From positions 1 to 64,000 of the forward strand of contig JAFZRX010000001.1 in the NCBI GenBank assembly GCA_017619675.1: DNA of 64,000 nt, given 5' to 3'. A program made the position numbers and the translations under genes. The stretch comes from Bacteroidales bacterium (GTDB lineage Bacteria > Bacteroidota > Bacteroidia > Bacteroidales > UBA932). Shown here piece after piece: positions 8,457 to 16,964 of the stretch (position 1 is its first letter; the number at the start of each line of letters is the position of its first letter). The notes beneath the pieces are model-generated. The model saw nothing but the letters and a program-made list of their open reading frames with translations, searched no databases and was not told where the DNA came from.

Positions 8457-9096
8457 GCACCTTGACCAGTCCGTCCTCTACGGTGAACTTCACGTCGTAG
8501 GGGCCGAACAGAACTGAATAGACCCTCCCGGGGGAGTCCTGATAATGGGGACGGGGATCCTGGGATAGCAACTGAGCGAGCGCCGAAGCATCTTCGGCGC
8601 TCAATCTGTTGCGCAGTTCCTCCGGGAAGTCCACCTCCAGGGTGGGCCATCCTTCTCCGGCAAAGCCGCATCGGGCTTCAGGATGGCTGTCAGTGTAACT
8701 GAGGTACGGCTTTATGTCGTATACGGGCGTTCCGTCCGCCAGGTCGGCGCCGGAAACAAAGATTGTACAGTTCTGGAAATCAACGCCTTCCACCTTGACG
8801 CAGGAAAGGCCTATGGCGTTGGGGTGGTACGGCGAGCGCGTGGCGAAGACGCCCATCCGGGCGTTGCCGCCAAGGCGCGGAGGCCGCACCGTGGGGCGCC
8901 ACTTGTCGTCGCGGTTCTCGCTGAAGCCCCACAGCAGCCATACATAGTCGAAGCCGTCCAGGCCGCGCAGCGCGTTTGGATCCCTGAACTCCGCCTGCAG
9001 CTCCACGCTGCCGCGCAGTTCAGGGGCCACGCCGCTCTGCCGCGGCAGCCCGAACTTCCCCCCGACGGGGCAGTGGTATATGGCTACGGGAGTCAT
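8419..9096 (-). CDS. trmO: tRNA (t6A37) methyltransferase, TsaA/TrmO family
   Basis: The protein has 225 residues. TrmO methylates N6-threonylcarbamoyl-adenosine at position 37 of tRNAs reading ACY codons, using SAM. The N-terminal TsaA-type beta-barrel is clear: FGLPRQSGVAPELRGSVEL, GFDYVWLLWGFSEN, RPPRLGGNARMGVFATRSP and HPNAIGLSCV. The C-terminal part (PYDVKFTVEDG) matches the small second domain. The stop lies 38 bp inside gcvPB on the opposite strand. It starts 1 bp past the stop of the upstream M23 gene, so those two are probably co-transcribed. Confidence 0.92.
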   Translation of the reverse strand: MTPVAIYHCPVGGKFGLPRQSGVAPELRGSVELQAEFRDPNALRGLDGFDYVWLLWGFSENRDDKWRPTVRPPRLGGNARMGVFATRSPYHPNAIGLSCVKVEGVDFQNCTIFVSGADLADGTPVYDIKPYLSYTDSHPEARCGFAGEGWPTLEVDFPEELRNRLSAEDASALAQLLSQDPRPHYQDSPGRVYSVLFGPYDVKFTVEDGLVKVLSFEEPRPGISG

Positions 9097-9097
9097 G

Positions 9098-10294
9098 CTA
9101 CATTTCGTCTATCATGCTTCTGTACAGGATTCTGCAGGAATCCAGGGCCGGCTTGTACTCCTCCGGCAGCGGCTCCACGGAAGGGGATTCCATGGTCAGC
9201 GGATTGATTGGCGTGCCGTTCATCCATACCCTGAAATCCAGGTGCGGGCCGGTGGCCGTTCCAGTCATTCCCACATAGCCGATGACCTCTCCCTGGGATA
9301 CGTGCTGGCCAACCTTCAGGCCAGCGGCGTACCTGGAAAGATGCAGGTATGCGGTGCTGTACACGGAGTTATGGCGGATGCGCACGGTGTTGCCGCCGGC
9401 GCCTTCATTGCCAATGCTGGTGACGGTTCCGTCACCTATTGACATTACCGGCGTGCCCGTTGGCGCGGCGTAGTCCACGCCGGTGTGCGCCCTTACCTGT
9501 CCGGTAACCGGATGCCGCCTGTTATATGAGAATCCGGAACTGATGCGGGTGAACTTCAGCGGAGCCTTCAGGAAGGCTTTCTTCAGGCTTTCGCCGTCTT
9601 CGTTCCAGTAAATGTTGCTGTTTTCAGCCCCAATGTCCAGCATGATTGCCGGGATTTCCTTCTCCCCGCGGCTGAATACTGCATAGTAAACAGTGTCCAC
9701 GCTCACCAGGGCGCCGTCACACATAGTCTGGCCGTACAGCACCCTGAAACGGTCCTCTTCCTGCAATCCAAAGAAGTCTACCGTCCAGGCGTAAATATCT
9801 GACAATTTGAGGATTAGGTCCGGAGAAGCGTCATGGGCAATCATATCGTTCCACAGGGATGAAGTGATTGTCACGTCAGTATATCTTTGGACATATTCCG
9901 TCTCACGCGGGGCGTTCCACAGACTATATGGCTCAAAGCACTGGAACACCACGCGGTTCACCTTTCCGGCGTTATAGACTACGTATTGCAAAAGGGAATC
10001 CCTGTAGTATGCGTCATATGTGTTGCCCGCGCGCAGGGTGCGCACGTCAAACAGCGTGTCGCATGCCTGGTATAACTTGTAAGCGGCGTCCGAACTCATT
10101 CCCAGGCCGGTCATCAGCCCGCTGAATGTCTGGCCGCTCTTGATGAATCCGTCCTCGCACCTTAGCGAGTCCGGCCAGAAGCCAAGTTCAGGTACAGGTT
10201 CAGGTATTTCTTCTTCTATTTCAGGGGTTGTCTTACGCCCGCAGGACACAAAAATCACCAGCAGGGAAAACAGTCCGGCAACTATCTTTCTCAT
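9098..10294 (-). CDS. M23 family (LytM-type) metallopeptidase lipoprotein
   Basis: I chose the ATG at 10294 (MRKIVAGLF...) over an upstream in-frame TTG (10303) because it begins directly with a lipoprotein signal ending in a lipobox (FVSCGRK), giving 398 residues. A proline/glutamate linker follows. The C-terminal ~130 residues are an M23 domain with HTGVDYAAPTGTPV (zinc ligands His and Asp), a G-x-G biotinyl/lipoyl-like hairpin segment and GPHLDFRVW. The usual final motif is HxH; here it is H-L-D. M23 enzymes cleave or organise peptidoglycan cross-links; the middle region resembles an OapA/YebA-like or SH3-type segment. Probable role: envelope peptidase or divisome regulator, anchored in the outer membrane. 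Confidence 0.9.
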   Translation of the reverse strand: MRKIVAGLFSLLVIFVSCGRKTTPEIEEEIPEPVPELGFWPDSLRCEDGFIKSGQTFSGLMTGLGMSSDAAYKLYQACDTLFDVRTLRAGNTYDAYYRDSLLQYVVYNAGKVNRVVFQCFEPYSLWNAPRETEYVQRYTDVTITSSLWNDMIAHDASPDLILKLSDIYAWTVDFFGLQEEDRFRVLYGQTMCDGALVSVDTVYYAVFSRGEKEIPAIMLDIGAENSNIYWNEDGESLKKAFLKAPLKFTRISSGFSYNRRHPVTGQVRAHTGVDYAAPTGTPVMSIGDGTVTSIGNEGAGGNTVRIRHNSVYSTAYLHLSRYAAGLKVGQHVSQGEVIGYVGMTGTATGPHLDFRVWMNGTPINPLTMESPSVEPLPEEYKPALDSCRILYRSMIDEM

Positions 10295-10319
10295 GGTATG
10301 CAAAGATATGATTTTTTAC

Positions 10320-10327
10320 TAAATTTG
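10320..10327 (+). promoter_or_regulatory. Putative -7 promoter element of the GH2-like gene
   Basis: TAAATTTG fits the Bacteroidota -7 consensus TAnnTTTG and lies 20 bp upstream of the ATG at 10348. No good TTTG is found 19-21 bp upstream (TATG at 10297-10300), so support is partial. Confidence 0.4.
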
Positions 10328-10347
10328 CAGGATTAAATTTTGGACAG

Positions 10348-12279
10348 ATGAAACTTAAAATCGCCATAGCCGCTCTCTGCTTCTTGTCATTGTCACTCAA
10401 TGCCCAGGTGACCGGCAACTCAGTAAAGATCAACGACAACTGGACGGTTAACGGAACCCAGAAGGACCTTCCCCTGGACTACGCCTTCAACCTTCCAATG
10501 AAGACCAACTACCTGCTGAACAAGCAGTACCGTGACTACGGTGAAAGCGCCCCTGAATTCACCAGGGCGCTGGACGTAACCAAGACTGACTATGTGGCCG
10601 TAAGGTTCAACGGCGTCAACGGAGAATCCAAGGTTTACGTAAACGGAACCTACCTGGGAAGCACCTCCCATCCGGATGTCCCTTACACCTATGAACTCAC
10701 CCCATACCTGAAATTCGACGGCGCTGACACCCTGAAAGTCTGCTTCGATGCATCCAACCCCCAGGCAGGCATAGTAAGGGACGTTTACCTGATAAGGAAG
10801 AATGCCGTACACTTCACTGAGAATGGCGTAAAGGCCCTCCAGATAATCAGCGGCAACAATGCTGAACTGCGCATAAGCACCTCCGTGGAGAACACCTCCC
10901 ACAGCGCGAGGAACGTGGTGGTACGCCACTCCCTGCGTGACGCCCGTGGGAACGAGGTTGCGACCACCGGCAACGTTGCCACGGAGACGGGACCAAGGCG
11001 TACAAACCTTTCCGAGCAGATCCTCACCGTGGCCAGCCCCCAGCGCTGGTCCTTCACCAACCCGGTGCTCTACACCCTGGTTTCCACCGTCCTTGTAAAT
11101 GAAATCCCCGTGGACGAAGCCACCTGCAAGATTGGCTTCAGGACCCTTGACTATCTGGCCGGAACCGGCTTCCTGCTCAACGGAACGCCCGTTTCGCTGA
11201 ACGCCCTTGACTTTGACCAGTCCTACTTCCTTGGCGGCGACGCCGTGGCGGAAGCCTACATAGACTATCAGATTGCCGATCTCAAGAGCAAGGGCTGCAA
11301 CATAATCAGCACCGGCGGCAGGCCCGCGAGCGAAGCGCTGCTCAACGCCTGCGACGCCCGCGGCATGTTCGTCATTGACGAAGCGCCCTCCGTGGGCGTT
11401 AACGCGGACCAGATTGACGCCGCCGCGTCAATGGTGGCCGCTGCCGGCAACCACCCCTCAGTGATCTTCTGGGGCGCCGGACGCGACGTCCCTGAGGACA
11501 TGGCCCGCACCTTTGGCGAAATCCTCCGCTCCCTGGATTATTCCCGCAAGGCTGTCAGCTTCGCTGCCAATTCCCAGGACTGGAACCTCCAGGACGACAA
11601 TATCCGCTTTGCCACCCGCACTTTCGCCACAGAGCCCGGCCCTCAGCAACTGGCCCAGTGGTCACCCACTCCCGCCGTATACATGGAGCCTGAATGGAGC
11701 CTCTCCGGCAAGGAAGGCCGCAACGTTGTCCTCACGGTCTACTCCAACTGCGACAGGGTTAACCTTGGCGTCAACGGCGCAACCTATTCATCCAAGGACA
11801 TGGTTGACGGAAAGGCGGAATGGACCGTAACCTACAGGCCCGGCAAGATTGACCTGGTAGGCTACAACAAGAACAAGATAGTAGTCCGCAAGACCTACAA
11901 CACCGCCGGCTACGGCTACCAGATCAAGGCCACTCCAAGCAAACTGAGACTCAAAAACGACGGCGAAGACATCATAGTCATGGAAATCCAGATGCTTGAC
12001 TCCAAGGGCAACAACACCACTGACGCCAACATGAACCTGCGCCTGTACATTGACAACAACGCCCTCAGCGCCTACGGCGTAGCCAACAGCAGGAACAACG
12101 TGCAGTTCGCCCCCATAGAGGTGATGGGCGCGCCGGGCGCATCGGAAGTGACCTTCCCCGTGAAGAACGGAAAGGGCCGCATAGTCCTCCGCTCAGTGAA
12201 GGGCGCAACCGGCATAGCGCACGTACGCATTGGAGGCGACTCCCTTCACGGAGCCACCTTCAACATCAACTACGAATAG
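10348..12279 (+). CDS. Secreted GH2-like (beta-galactosidase family) protein with degenerate active site
   Basis: The protein has 643 residues with a signal peptide (LKIAIAALCFLSLSLNAQ). Domains are in GH2 order: a sugar-binding jelly roll (about 30-155, with VRFNGVNGESKVYVNGTYLG), an Ig-like domain (to about 270, ending near KIGFRTL), a shortened TIM barrel (about 275-440) and a C-terminal Ig domain starting at WSLSGKEGRNVVLTVYSN. The acid/base motif WxxGNE is replaced by W375-G-A-G-R379-D380. No convincing nucleophile glutamate is visible in the short stretch before the C-terminal Ig domain. It is therefore probably not a standard beta-galactosidase; it may be a binding or structural protein. 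It stands alone, convergent with the nucleoside kinase gene, and not in a sugar-utilisation cluster. Confidence 0.82.
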   Translation: MKLKIAIAALCFLSLSLNAQVTGNSVKINDNWTVNGTQKDLPLDYAFNLPMKTNYLLNKQYRDYGESAPEFTRALDVTKTDYVAVRFNGVNGESKVYVNGTYLGSTSHPDVPYTYELTPYLKFDGADTLKVCFDASNPQAGIVRDVYLIRKNAVHFTENGVKALQIISGNNAELRISTSVENTSHSARNVVVRHSLRDARGNEVATTGNVATETGPRRTNLSEQILTVASPQRWSFTNPVLYTLVSTVLVNEIPVDEATCKIGFRTLDYLAGTGFLLNGTPVSLNALDFDQSYFLGGDAVAEAYIDYQIADLKSKGCNIISTGGRPASEALLNACDARGMFVIDEAPSVGVNADQIDAAASMVAAAGNHPSVIFWGAGRDVPEDMARTFGEILRSLDYSRKAVSFAANSQDWNLQDDNIRFATRTFATEPGPQQLAQWSPTPAVYMEPEWSLSGKEGRNVVLTVYSNCDRVNLGVNGATYSSKDMVDGKAEWTVTYRPGKIDLVGYNKNKIVVRKTYNTAGYGYQIKATPSKLRLKNDGEDIIVMEIQMLDSKGNNTTDANMNLRLYIDNNALSAYGVANSRNNVQFAPIEVMGAPGASEVTFPVKNGKGRIVLRSVKGATGIAHVRIGGDSLHGATFNINYE

Positions 12280-12284
12280 CAATT

Positions 12285-13955
12285 CTAGTATTTGAAACTG
12301 CTCCCGCCTACGTACTCTCGCATGAGGGAAGTAGGTGGGATTTCTTTATCCGGAACGGGGATAAAGTAGGAGAGGAACTTGAGCAGGCGGTGCGCCTCCG
12401 AGTACTCCGGACAGTTCTTTGGAACGGTGCCCAGGATTATCTGGGCGGTATTGCGCAGCACCGCAAATTCTATCAGATACGATGAGTTGAACAGCACGTC
12501 GGCCGCTTCCTGGTAGGGGTATATCCACAGGGTTTCGGAGCCGCGGACATTTGGCCACTGGGCAATGGTCTCGCGGGCGGAGAAAGCCCCCTTGTTATAG
12601 TCCCGGACTATACGCCTCAGGAGGCGTATGTCGCTGGTAGGGATGAAGTTATGGTCGTCCAGGGAGAGGCTGGTGATGGTGTTTATGAAGATGCGGAACT
12701 TGCTGTCTTCCGGCACCTGGTCCGTCAACTGCGGGTTCAGGGCGTGGATACCTTCAATCAATAAAACGCTGTCCTTGTCCAGTTTCATCCTGCGGTCGTT
12801 GAACTCCCTCAGGCCCGTAACAAAGTTGTAGGTAGGGATGGATACTTCCTCGCCGGCCAGGAGTTTCAGGACGTCGCTCTGGAGGTATTCGTGGTCTACG
12901 GTGTCAAAGTTGTCAAAGTCATAACTGCCGTCCGGGAACTTAGGGGTTTCCACGCGGTTTACGAAGTAGTCGTCAGTGGAGAAAAAGGCGGGGTGGAGGC
13001 CGCAGGCCTTCAACTGGACGCTCAGGCGGCGGCAGAAGGTACTTTTGCCGCTGCTGCTGGGTCCGGTGATAAGGACGAGGCGCACCGGGTGCGCGCTGTG
13101 GAACCGCCTGTCTATCTCTTCCGCAATCTGCACTATCTTCTTTTCCTGCAGGGCCTCGGATATCTGGATCAGGTCAGCGGCATGTCCGGCCCGGCAGGCC
13201 ACGTTCACGTCTCCAACGGTGCCCAGGCCCATTATCTTGTTCCAGCGGATGTTCTCCTTGAACACCTCGAACGTCTTTGGCTGGTCCACGAAGGGTGCCA
13301 GCTCCTCCGGCTTGCGGCGGCTTGGGATGCGGAGCAGCATCCCGCCGCGGTACGGAGTCAGCTCCCACACCTTCAGGTAGTCAGCGCTTGGGAGCAGGGT
13401 ATCGTAATAGTAGTCCACAGTGCCTCCAAGGGTGTAGTAACTTATATAGGGTTCTCCTGAGGTCTCCAGCAGTTTGGCCTTGTCCTCGTACCCCAGTTTG
13501 TGGAGGAGGGCTATGGCGTCTTCGCTTCGGGATTCATGGCGGTAGAAGGGGGTGCCGGCATCGGCAATTTCCTTCATCCTGACGCTGATGGCGCTGACGT
13601 CCTCGATTGTCAGGGCGGAGCCATCGGGCTTTGCCAGTTCGCAGTAATAGCCCTTGGAGATGGGCCTGCGCATGGTGATCTTGCTGCCGGGGAACAGGTC
13701 AATTGTGGCCTTGCTCAGCAGGAAGCACAGCGAGCGGCAATAAACGCCCCTGCCTCCGTATGTGCGGTAATCCAGGAACTCCACGTCGCGGTTGTTGTAC
13801 ACCTTGAATTTGAGGCCCTCCACAACGTTGTTGACCTTGGCGGCCAGGAAAGGATAAGGGTTGTCCAACTTGAATGCAGGGAGTATTTCCAACAGGGAGG
13901 TTCCTTCCTGGAAATCCAGGCTTGAGTCCGTGTTCTTGCAGTAGATGCGTACCAT
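12285..13955 (-). CDS. Nucleoside (uridine) kinase with TGS/ThrRS-like N-terminus
   Basis: The protein has 556 residues. The N-terminus looks like TGS (about 1-65) followed by a threonyl-tRNA-synthetase-like second domain (about 70-200, YCRSLCFLLSKATIDLFPG). The C-terminal kinase domain carries the P-loop GPSSSGKST at 298-306 and the uridine kinase/phosphoribulokinase motifs TDDYFVNR, DFDNFDTVDHE and LIEGIHALNP. It phosphorylates nucleosides (uridine/cytidine expected) to the monophosphate. In true ThrRS editing domains the segment has His residues (HxxxH); here these positions are Tyr/Ser-type, so editing is unlikely. It is divergent from upp, the other pyrimidine salvage gene. Confidence 0.88.
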   Translation of the reverse strand: MVRIYCKNTDSSLDFQEGTSLLEILPAFKLDNPYPFLAAKVNNVVEGLKFKVYNNRDVEFLDYRTYGGRGVYCRSLCFLLSKATIDLFPGSKITMRRPISKGYYCELAKPDGSALTIEDVSAISVRMKEIADAGTPFYRHESRSEDAIALLHKLGYEDKAKLLETSGEPYISYYTLGGTVDYYYDTLLPSADYLKVWELTPYRGGMLLRIPSRRKPEELAPFVDQPKTFEVFKENIRWNKIMGLGTVGDVNVACRAGHAADLIQISEALQEKKIVQIAEEIDRRFHSAHPVRLVLITGPSSSGKSTFCRRLSVQLKACGLHPAFFSTDDYFVNRVETPKFPDGSYDFDNFDTVDHEYLQSDVLKLLAGEEVSIPTYNFVTGLREFNDRRMKLDKDSVLLIEGIHALNPQLTDQVPEDSKFRIFINTITSLSLDDHNFIPTSDIRLLRRIVRDYNKGAFSARETIAQWPNVRGSETLWIYPYQEAADVLFNSSYLIEFAVLRNTAQIILGTVPKNCPEYSEAHRLLKFLSYFIPVPDKEIPPTSLMREYVGGSSFKY

Positions 13956-14014
13956 GTTCAGAAAGTGTTACTAATTCACTTGTAAATATACGAATTTATC
14001 TGCTTGTTAATTTG

Positions 14015-14022
14015 TATATTTG
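14015..14022 (+). promoter_or_regulatory. Putative -7 promoter element of upp
   Basis: TATATTTG fits TAnnTTTG and lies 32 bp before the upp ATG (14055). The -33 region only offers TTTA at a somewhat short spacing. Confidence 0.4.
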
Positions 14023-14054
14023 TAGAAACCGGATTAATCATAACACCTAAATAA

Positions 14055-14684
14055 ATGAGCCAGGTACACGTTATAGCACACCCAATGATACAGCACAAGC
14101 TGTCCATCATGCGTGACAAGAATACGGGATCCAAGGATTTCCGCACCCTCCTGAACGAGATATCCCTCCTCATGGGATACGAAGTTACCCGCGACATTCC
14201 GCTGGAGGACTATGAAATAGAAACTCCTATCTGCCCCATGACCGCAAAGCGCGTCCCGGGCAAGAAACTGGCAATCGTGCCCATCCTCCGCGCCGGAATG
14301 GGTATGGTGGACGGCCTCCTGAGCCTCCTGCCTGTTGCAAAGGTGGGCCACATAGGCCTCTACCGCAATGAGGAAACCCACAAGCCGGTAGTCTACTACT
14401 GCAAGCTTCCCGCAGATATCGAGCACCGTATGGTAATAGTAACAGACCCCATGCTCGCAACCGGAGGCAGCTGCTGCGACGCCGTCTCAATGCTCAAGGA
14501 AAGGGGATGCGACAACATCCGCCTGATGTGCCTGGTGGCCGCCCCTGAGGGAATAGAGGCCATCCAGAGGGAACACCCTGACGTTGACATCTACGTTGCC
14601 GCTATAGACCGCGAACTGAACGAGAACGCCTACATAGTTCCAGGTCTTGGAGACGCCGGAGACAGAATTTTCGGAACCAAGTAA
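14055..14684 (+). CDS. upp: Uracil phosphoribosyltransferase
   Basis: The protein has 209 residues, the typical length. It converts uracil plus PRPP to UMP in pyrimidine salvage. The PRPP-binding motif is [10 protein letters not shown] (131-140), and [13 protein letters not shown] (about 75-87) and the C-terminal [14 protein letters not shown] are diagnostic of UPRT. It is divergent from the nucleoside kinase gene and followed 15 bp later by a lipoprotein gene. Confidence 0.97.
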   Translation: MSQVHVIAHPMIQHKLSIMRDKNTGSKDFRTLLNEISLLMGYEVTRDIPLEDYEIETPICPMTAKRVPGKKLAIVPILRAGMGMVDGLLSLLPVAKVGHIGLYRNEETHKPVVYYCKLPADIEHRMVIVTDPMLATGGSCCDAVSMLKERGCDNIRLMCLVAAPEGIEAIQREHPDVDIYVAAIDRELNENAYIVPGLGDAGDRIFGTK

Positions 14685-14699
14685 TCAAGCAAAACTATA

Positions 14700-15323
14700 A
14701 TGAAAAAGTTCTTGATGCCCCTGCTGGCGCTGCTGATGGCTGCCGGCTGCTCAACCGTGGATAAGAAGGCCGTAGAGGCCGCCATAGAGCGGCAGCTGGA
14801 CATGTACCCCCAGACCACCCTCCAGGACATCTACAAGAGCTTTTACCAGGAGTGCTTCGGCCCCGGCCACATCATCGAGGACGAATACAGCGCCGCCGCC
14901 TACTTCCACCAGGAAACCAGCATCTCAACCGAGGAACCCTACGGAGGCTACCTGTACGAACCCACCGGCGCCAGCGGGGGATACTACCGCGTCAACCTCT
15001 ACGCGGTCAACGCCGGCATCCTCCCCGCGGACGTCCTCCTCTCCGCCTTCCTCCGCAGCGCCCGCCCCGTCACTCAAGAAGGAATAAAGGAATGGAAAAA
15101 GACCTGGCGAACCGTAGCAAAGGTCGCCGCAGACTTCCACCTCAGGAATTACGAAACCCAGAAAGCAGAACTCGACGCCATCCTCCAGTCCGATTCCCCG
15201 GACAAGGCCGTCCACCACAGCGAAGCCTATAACGCAGCGTACGACCCGCATTACCGGATCGTACGCAAAGATATCTTTGAGCAGGAAGTCAAACCTTTCC
15301 TGACCAAATCTGCTAATCAGTGA
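14700..15323 (+). CDS. Lipoprotein of unknown function
   Basis: The protein has 207 residues and a clear type II signal peptide (FLMPLLALLMAAGC, lipobox AAGC). The mature part is mixed alpha/beta with conserved-looking segments KSFYQECFGPGHIIED and GGYYRVNLYAVNAG. I do not recognise the family; similar lipoproteins occur in Bacteroidales with no assigned function. It follows upp by 15 bp, so they may share a transcript. The 3' end overlaps the convergent rhodanese gene by 11 bp. Confidence 0.75.
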   Translation: MKKFLMPLLALLMAAGCSTVDKKAVEAAIERQLDMYPQTTLQDIYKSFYQECFGPGHIIEDEYSAAAYFHQETSISTEEPYGGYLYEPTGASGGYYRVNLYAVNAGILPADVLLSAFLRSARPVTQEGIKEWKKTWRTVAKVAADFHLRNYETQKAELDAILQSDSPDKAVHHSEAYNAAYDPHYRIVRKDIFEQEVKPFLTKSANQ

Positions 15324-15738
15324 TCTCGCACGGCTTTCCCGCCTCCTGCCATCCCACGAAACCTGTATCAAGGTCTATGACCTTGTAACCATCTTCCGCC
15401 AGTATCCCCGCCGCCGTCTTGCTGCGCCTTCCCGTCCTGCAGTTCACCGCAATTGTCTTGTCCTTTGGCAGCAGCGCCCTTGCCTTCTCTAGGAAGTCAT
15501 CCTTCTGTACATCAATGACTATGGAGCCCGGAATATGTCCTTCCTCCCACTCCTCCTGCGAGCGTACGTCAACCCGTATCACCTCCTTGTCTGAAATGGC
15601 CTTCTCGAACTCATCCACGGAAAGACTGACGAAACCGGCCCCCTGGCCTCCCTTAGCCTTGTACCTTCCCGCACACGCGGCAACCACCAGGGCAGCGCCC
15701 AGCACAATTACCGCAGTCAACAATGCATTCATTCTCAT
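15313..15738 (-). CDS. Rhodanese-domain lipoprotein
   Basis: The protein has 141 residues with a signal and lipobox (VVAAC, Cys22), followed by a single rhodanese domain with IRVDVRSQEEWEEGHIPGSI and the active-site loop C100-RTGRRSKTA. Rhodaneses move sulfane sulfur through the catalytic cysteine; single-domain envelope forms are common, but their substrates are poorly defined. The C-terminus keeps GYKVIDLDTGFVGW. There is no functional context from neighbours: convergent with the unknown lipoprotein, divergent from the XRE gene. Confidence 0.9.
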   Translation of the reverse strand: MRMNALLTAVIVLGAALVVAACAGRYKAKGGQGAGFVSLSVDEFEKAISDKEVIRVDVRSQEEWEEGHIPGSIVIDVQKDDFLEKARALLPKDKTIAVNCRTGRRSKTAAGILAEDGYKVIDLDTGFVGWQEAGKPCEITD

Positions 15739-15835
15739 ATCGCGTCTCTGTTACTATCAGAATAAAACTTCTATCAGTTATATTACTTCTACTACTTGTA
15801 AAGATAGCATATTTCTGAATAATTTCACTAAGATG

Positions 15836-15866
15836 GTTGACAAATCAGAAACTATTCCTATTTTTG
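15836..15866 (+). promoter_or_regulatory. Putative promoter of the XRE-ImmA/IrrE gene
   Basis: GTTG (15836-15839, consensus TTTG) is separated by exactly 19 bp from TATTTTTG (15859-15866, consensus TAnnTTTG). The ATG is 21 bp further on. Confidence 0.55.
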
Positions 15867-15887
15867 TAAACAAAGATAACATATACT

Positions 15888-16952
15888 ATGGACACCAAAG
15901 AATTATTTGGCAAGCGCCTTAAATGTGCAAGAGAAATGAAAGGATTCTCTATGGCAGACCTGGCAGGGGAGATGTCTGACATCATCTCCAGGCAGGCTAT
16001 ATGCAAATACGAGGCAGGAATAATGCTACCTGACAGCTCAGTACTCATTAGACTCGCCAATGCTTTAGGGGTTAAGATAGACTATTTCTTCCGTCCTTTC
16101 ATAACTGGTTCACTCGCTGAAATTGAATTCCGCAAGAAGGCAAAGATGAGTGAAAAGTCCAGGAAAGCTCTTCAGCAGCAGGTAATGGACCACATTGAGA
16201 GGTATTATGAAATAGAAGATATTGTAGGAATAGATAATACCAACTTGCCTCTTTGCAAGAGAATAACCGTTTCTAACCGAAAAGATGTAATCTTATTCGC
16301 TCAACAACTCAGAAAGGAGTGGAATTTAGGTAATGACGGAATAACTGATGTTATAGGTCTGTTGGAGAGTAAAGGAATAAAAGTAATTGAGTTTGATGCT
16401 ACCAACGACTTTGATGGCCTCAGTGGAAAGATTGGGAATGATATAGTCATCGTACTTAACTCTAATATCAGGCCCACTGAAAGGAAACGCTTTACCGCAC
16501 TGCACGAGCTGGGACACCTTATATTGAAGTTTGACGAGGCTTTGGATGATAAAGCCAAAGAAAAGCTTTGCCATACCTTCGCAAGCGAATTCCTTCTCCC
16601 GATCGATGTTTTCAAATCCTTGCTTGGAGACATTACCAAAAGTACTCTGAATATGGTTAAATTCGCTGAGATCCAGCATAATTATGGTATTTCCATAGAC
16701 GCTCTTCTAAAAAAAGCAGAGGATGAAGGTATGATAACCGGCAACCGGTACAAGACCTATCATATCCGCAAGAATACCGTCCCTGCTTTTAAAGAATATG
16801 TCGAAAGGAGCAGAATAGAGGAGGAAATTCCTCATAGATTCATCTCATTGGTTTACGATGCCTATTCAAATAGCTTGATAAGCGTATCAAAGGCCGCGAC
16901 CTTATTGAATAAACCCGTTAACGAAGTGTTGGAAAAGGCGCTGTTTGTATAG
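15888..16952 (+). CDS. XRE-family regulator fused to ImmA/IrrE metallopeptidase
   Basis: The protein has 354 residues. Residues 5-70 form an HTH_XRE DNA-binding domain (FGKRLKCAREMKGFSMADLAG, ISRQAICKYEAG). Residues ~150-270 are an ImmA/IrrE peptidase (COG2856) with zinc motif H206-E-L-G-H210 and the expected downstream glutamate E234 (FASEFLLP). Such proteins act as metallopeptidase regulators or antitoxin-like partners in mobile and stress-response loci. It is followed after 12 bp by a PIN-domain gene, and the two likely form one unit. The DNA here is more AT-rich than the flanking metabolic genes, suggesting acquisition. Confidence 0.92.
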   Translation: MDTKELFGKRLKCAREMKGFSMADLAGEMSDIISRQAICKYEAGIMLPDSSVLIRLANALGVKIDYFFRPFITGSLAEIEFRKKAKMSEKSRKALQQQVMDHIERYYEIEDIVGIDNTNLPLCKRITVSNRKDVILFAQQLRKEWNLGNDGITDVIGLLESKGIKVIEFDATNDFDGLSGKIGNDIVIVLNSNIRPTERKRFTALHELGHLILKFDEALDDKAKEKLCHTFASEFLLPIDVFKSLLGDITKSTLNMVKFAEIQHNYGISIDALLKKAEDEGMITGNRYKTYHIRKNTVPAFKEYVERSRIEEEIPHRFISLVYDAYSNSLISVSKAATLLNKPVNEVLEKALFV

Positions 16953-16964
16953 AAGGATAATGAG

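Noticed and set aside
10301-10308. TATCTTTG on the minus strand as promoter of the M23 gene
   Set aside because: It overlaps the TTG at 10303 and would leave no leader for the ATG at 10294; no -33 element is found.
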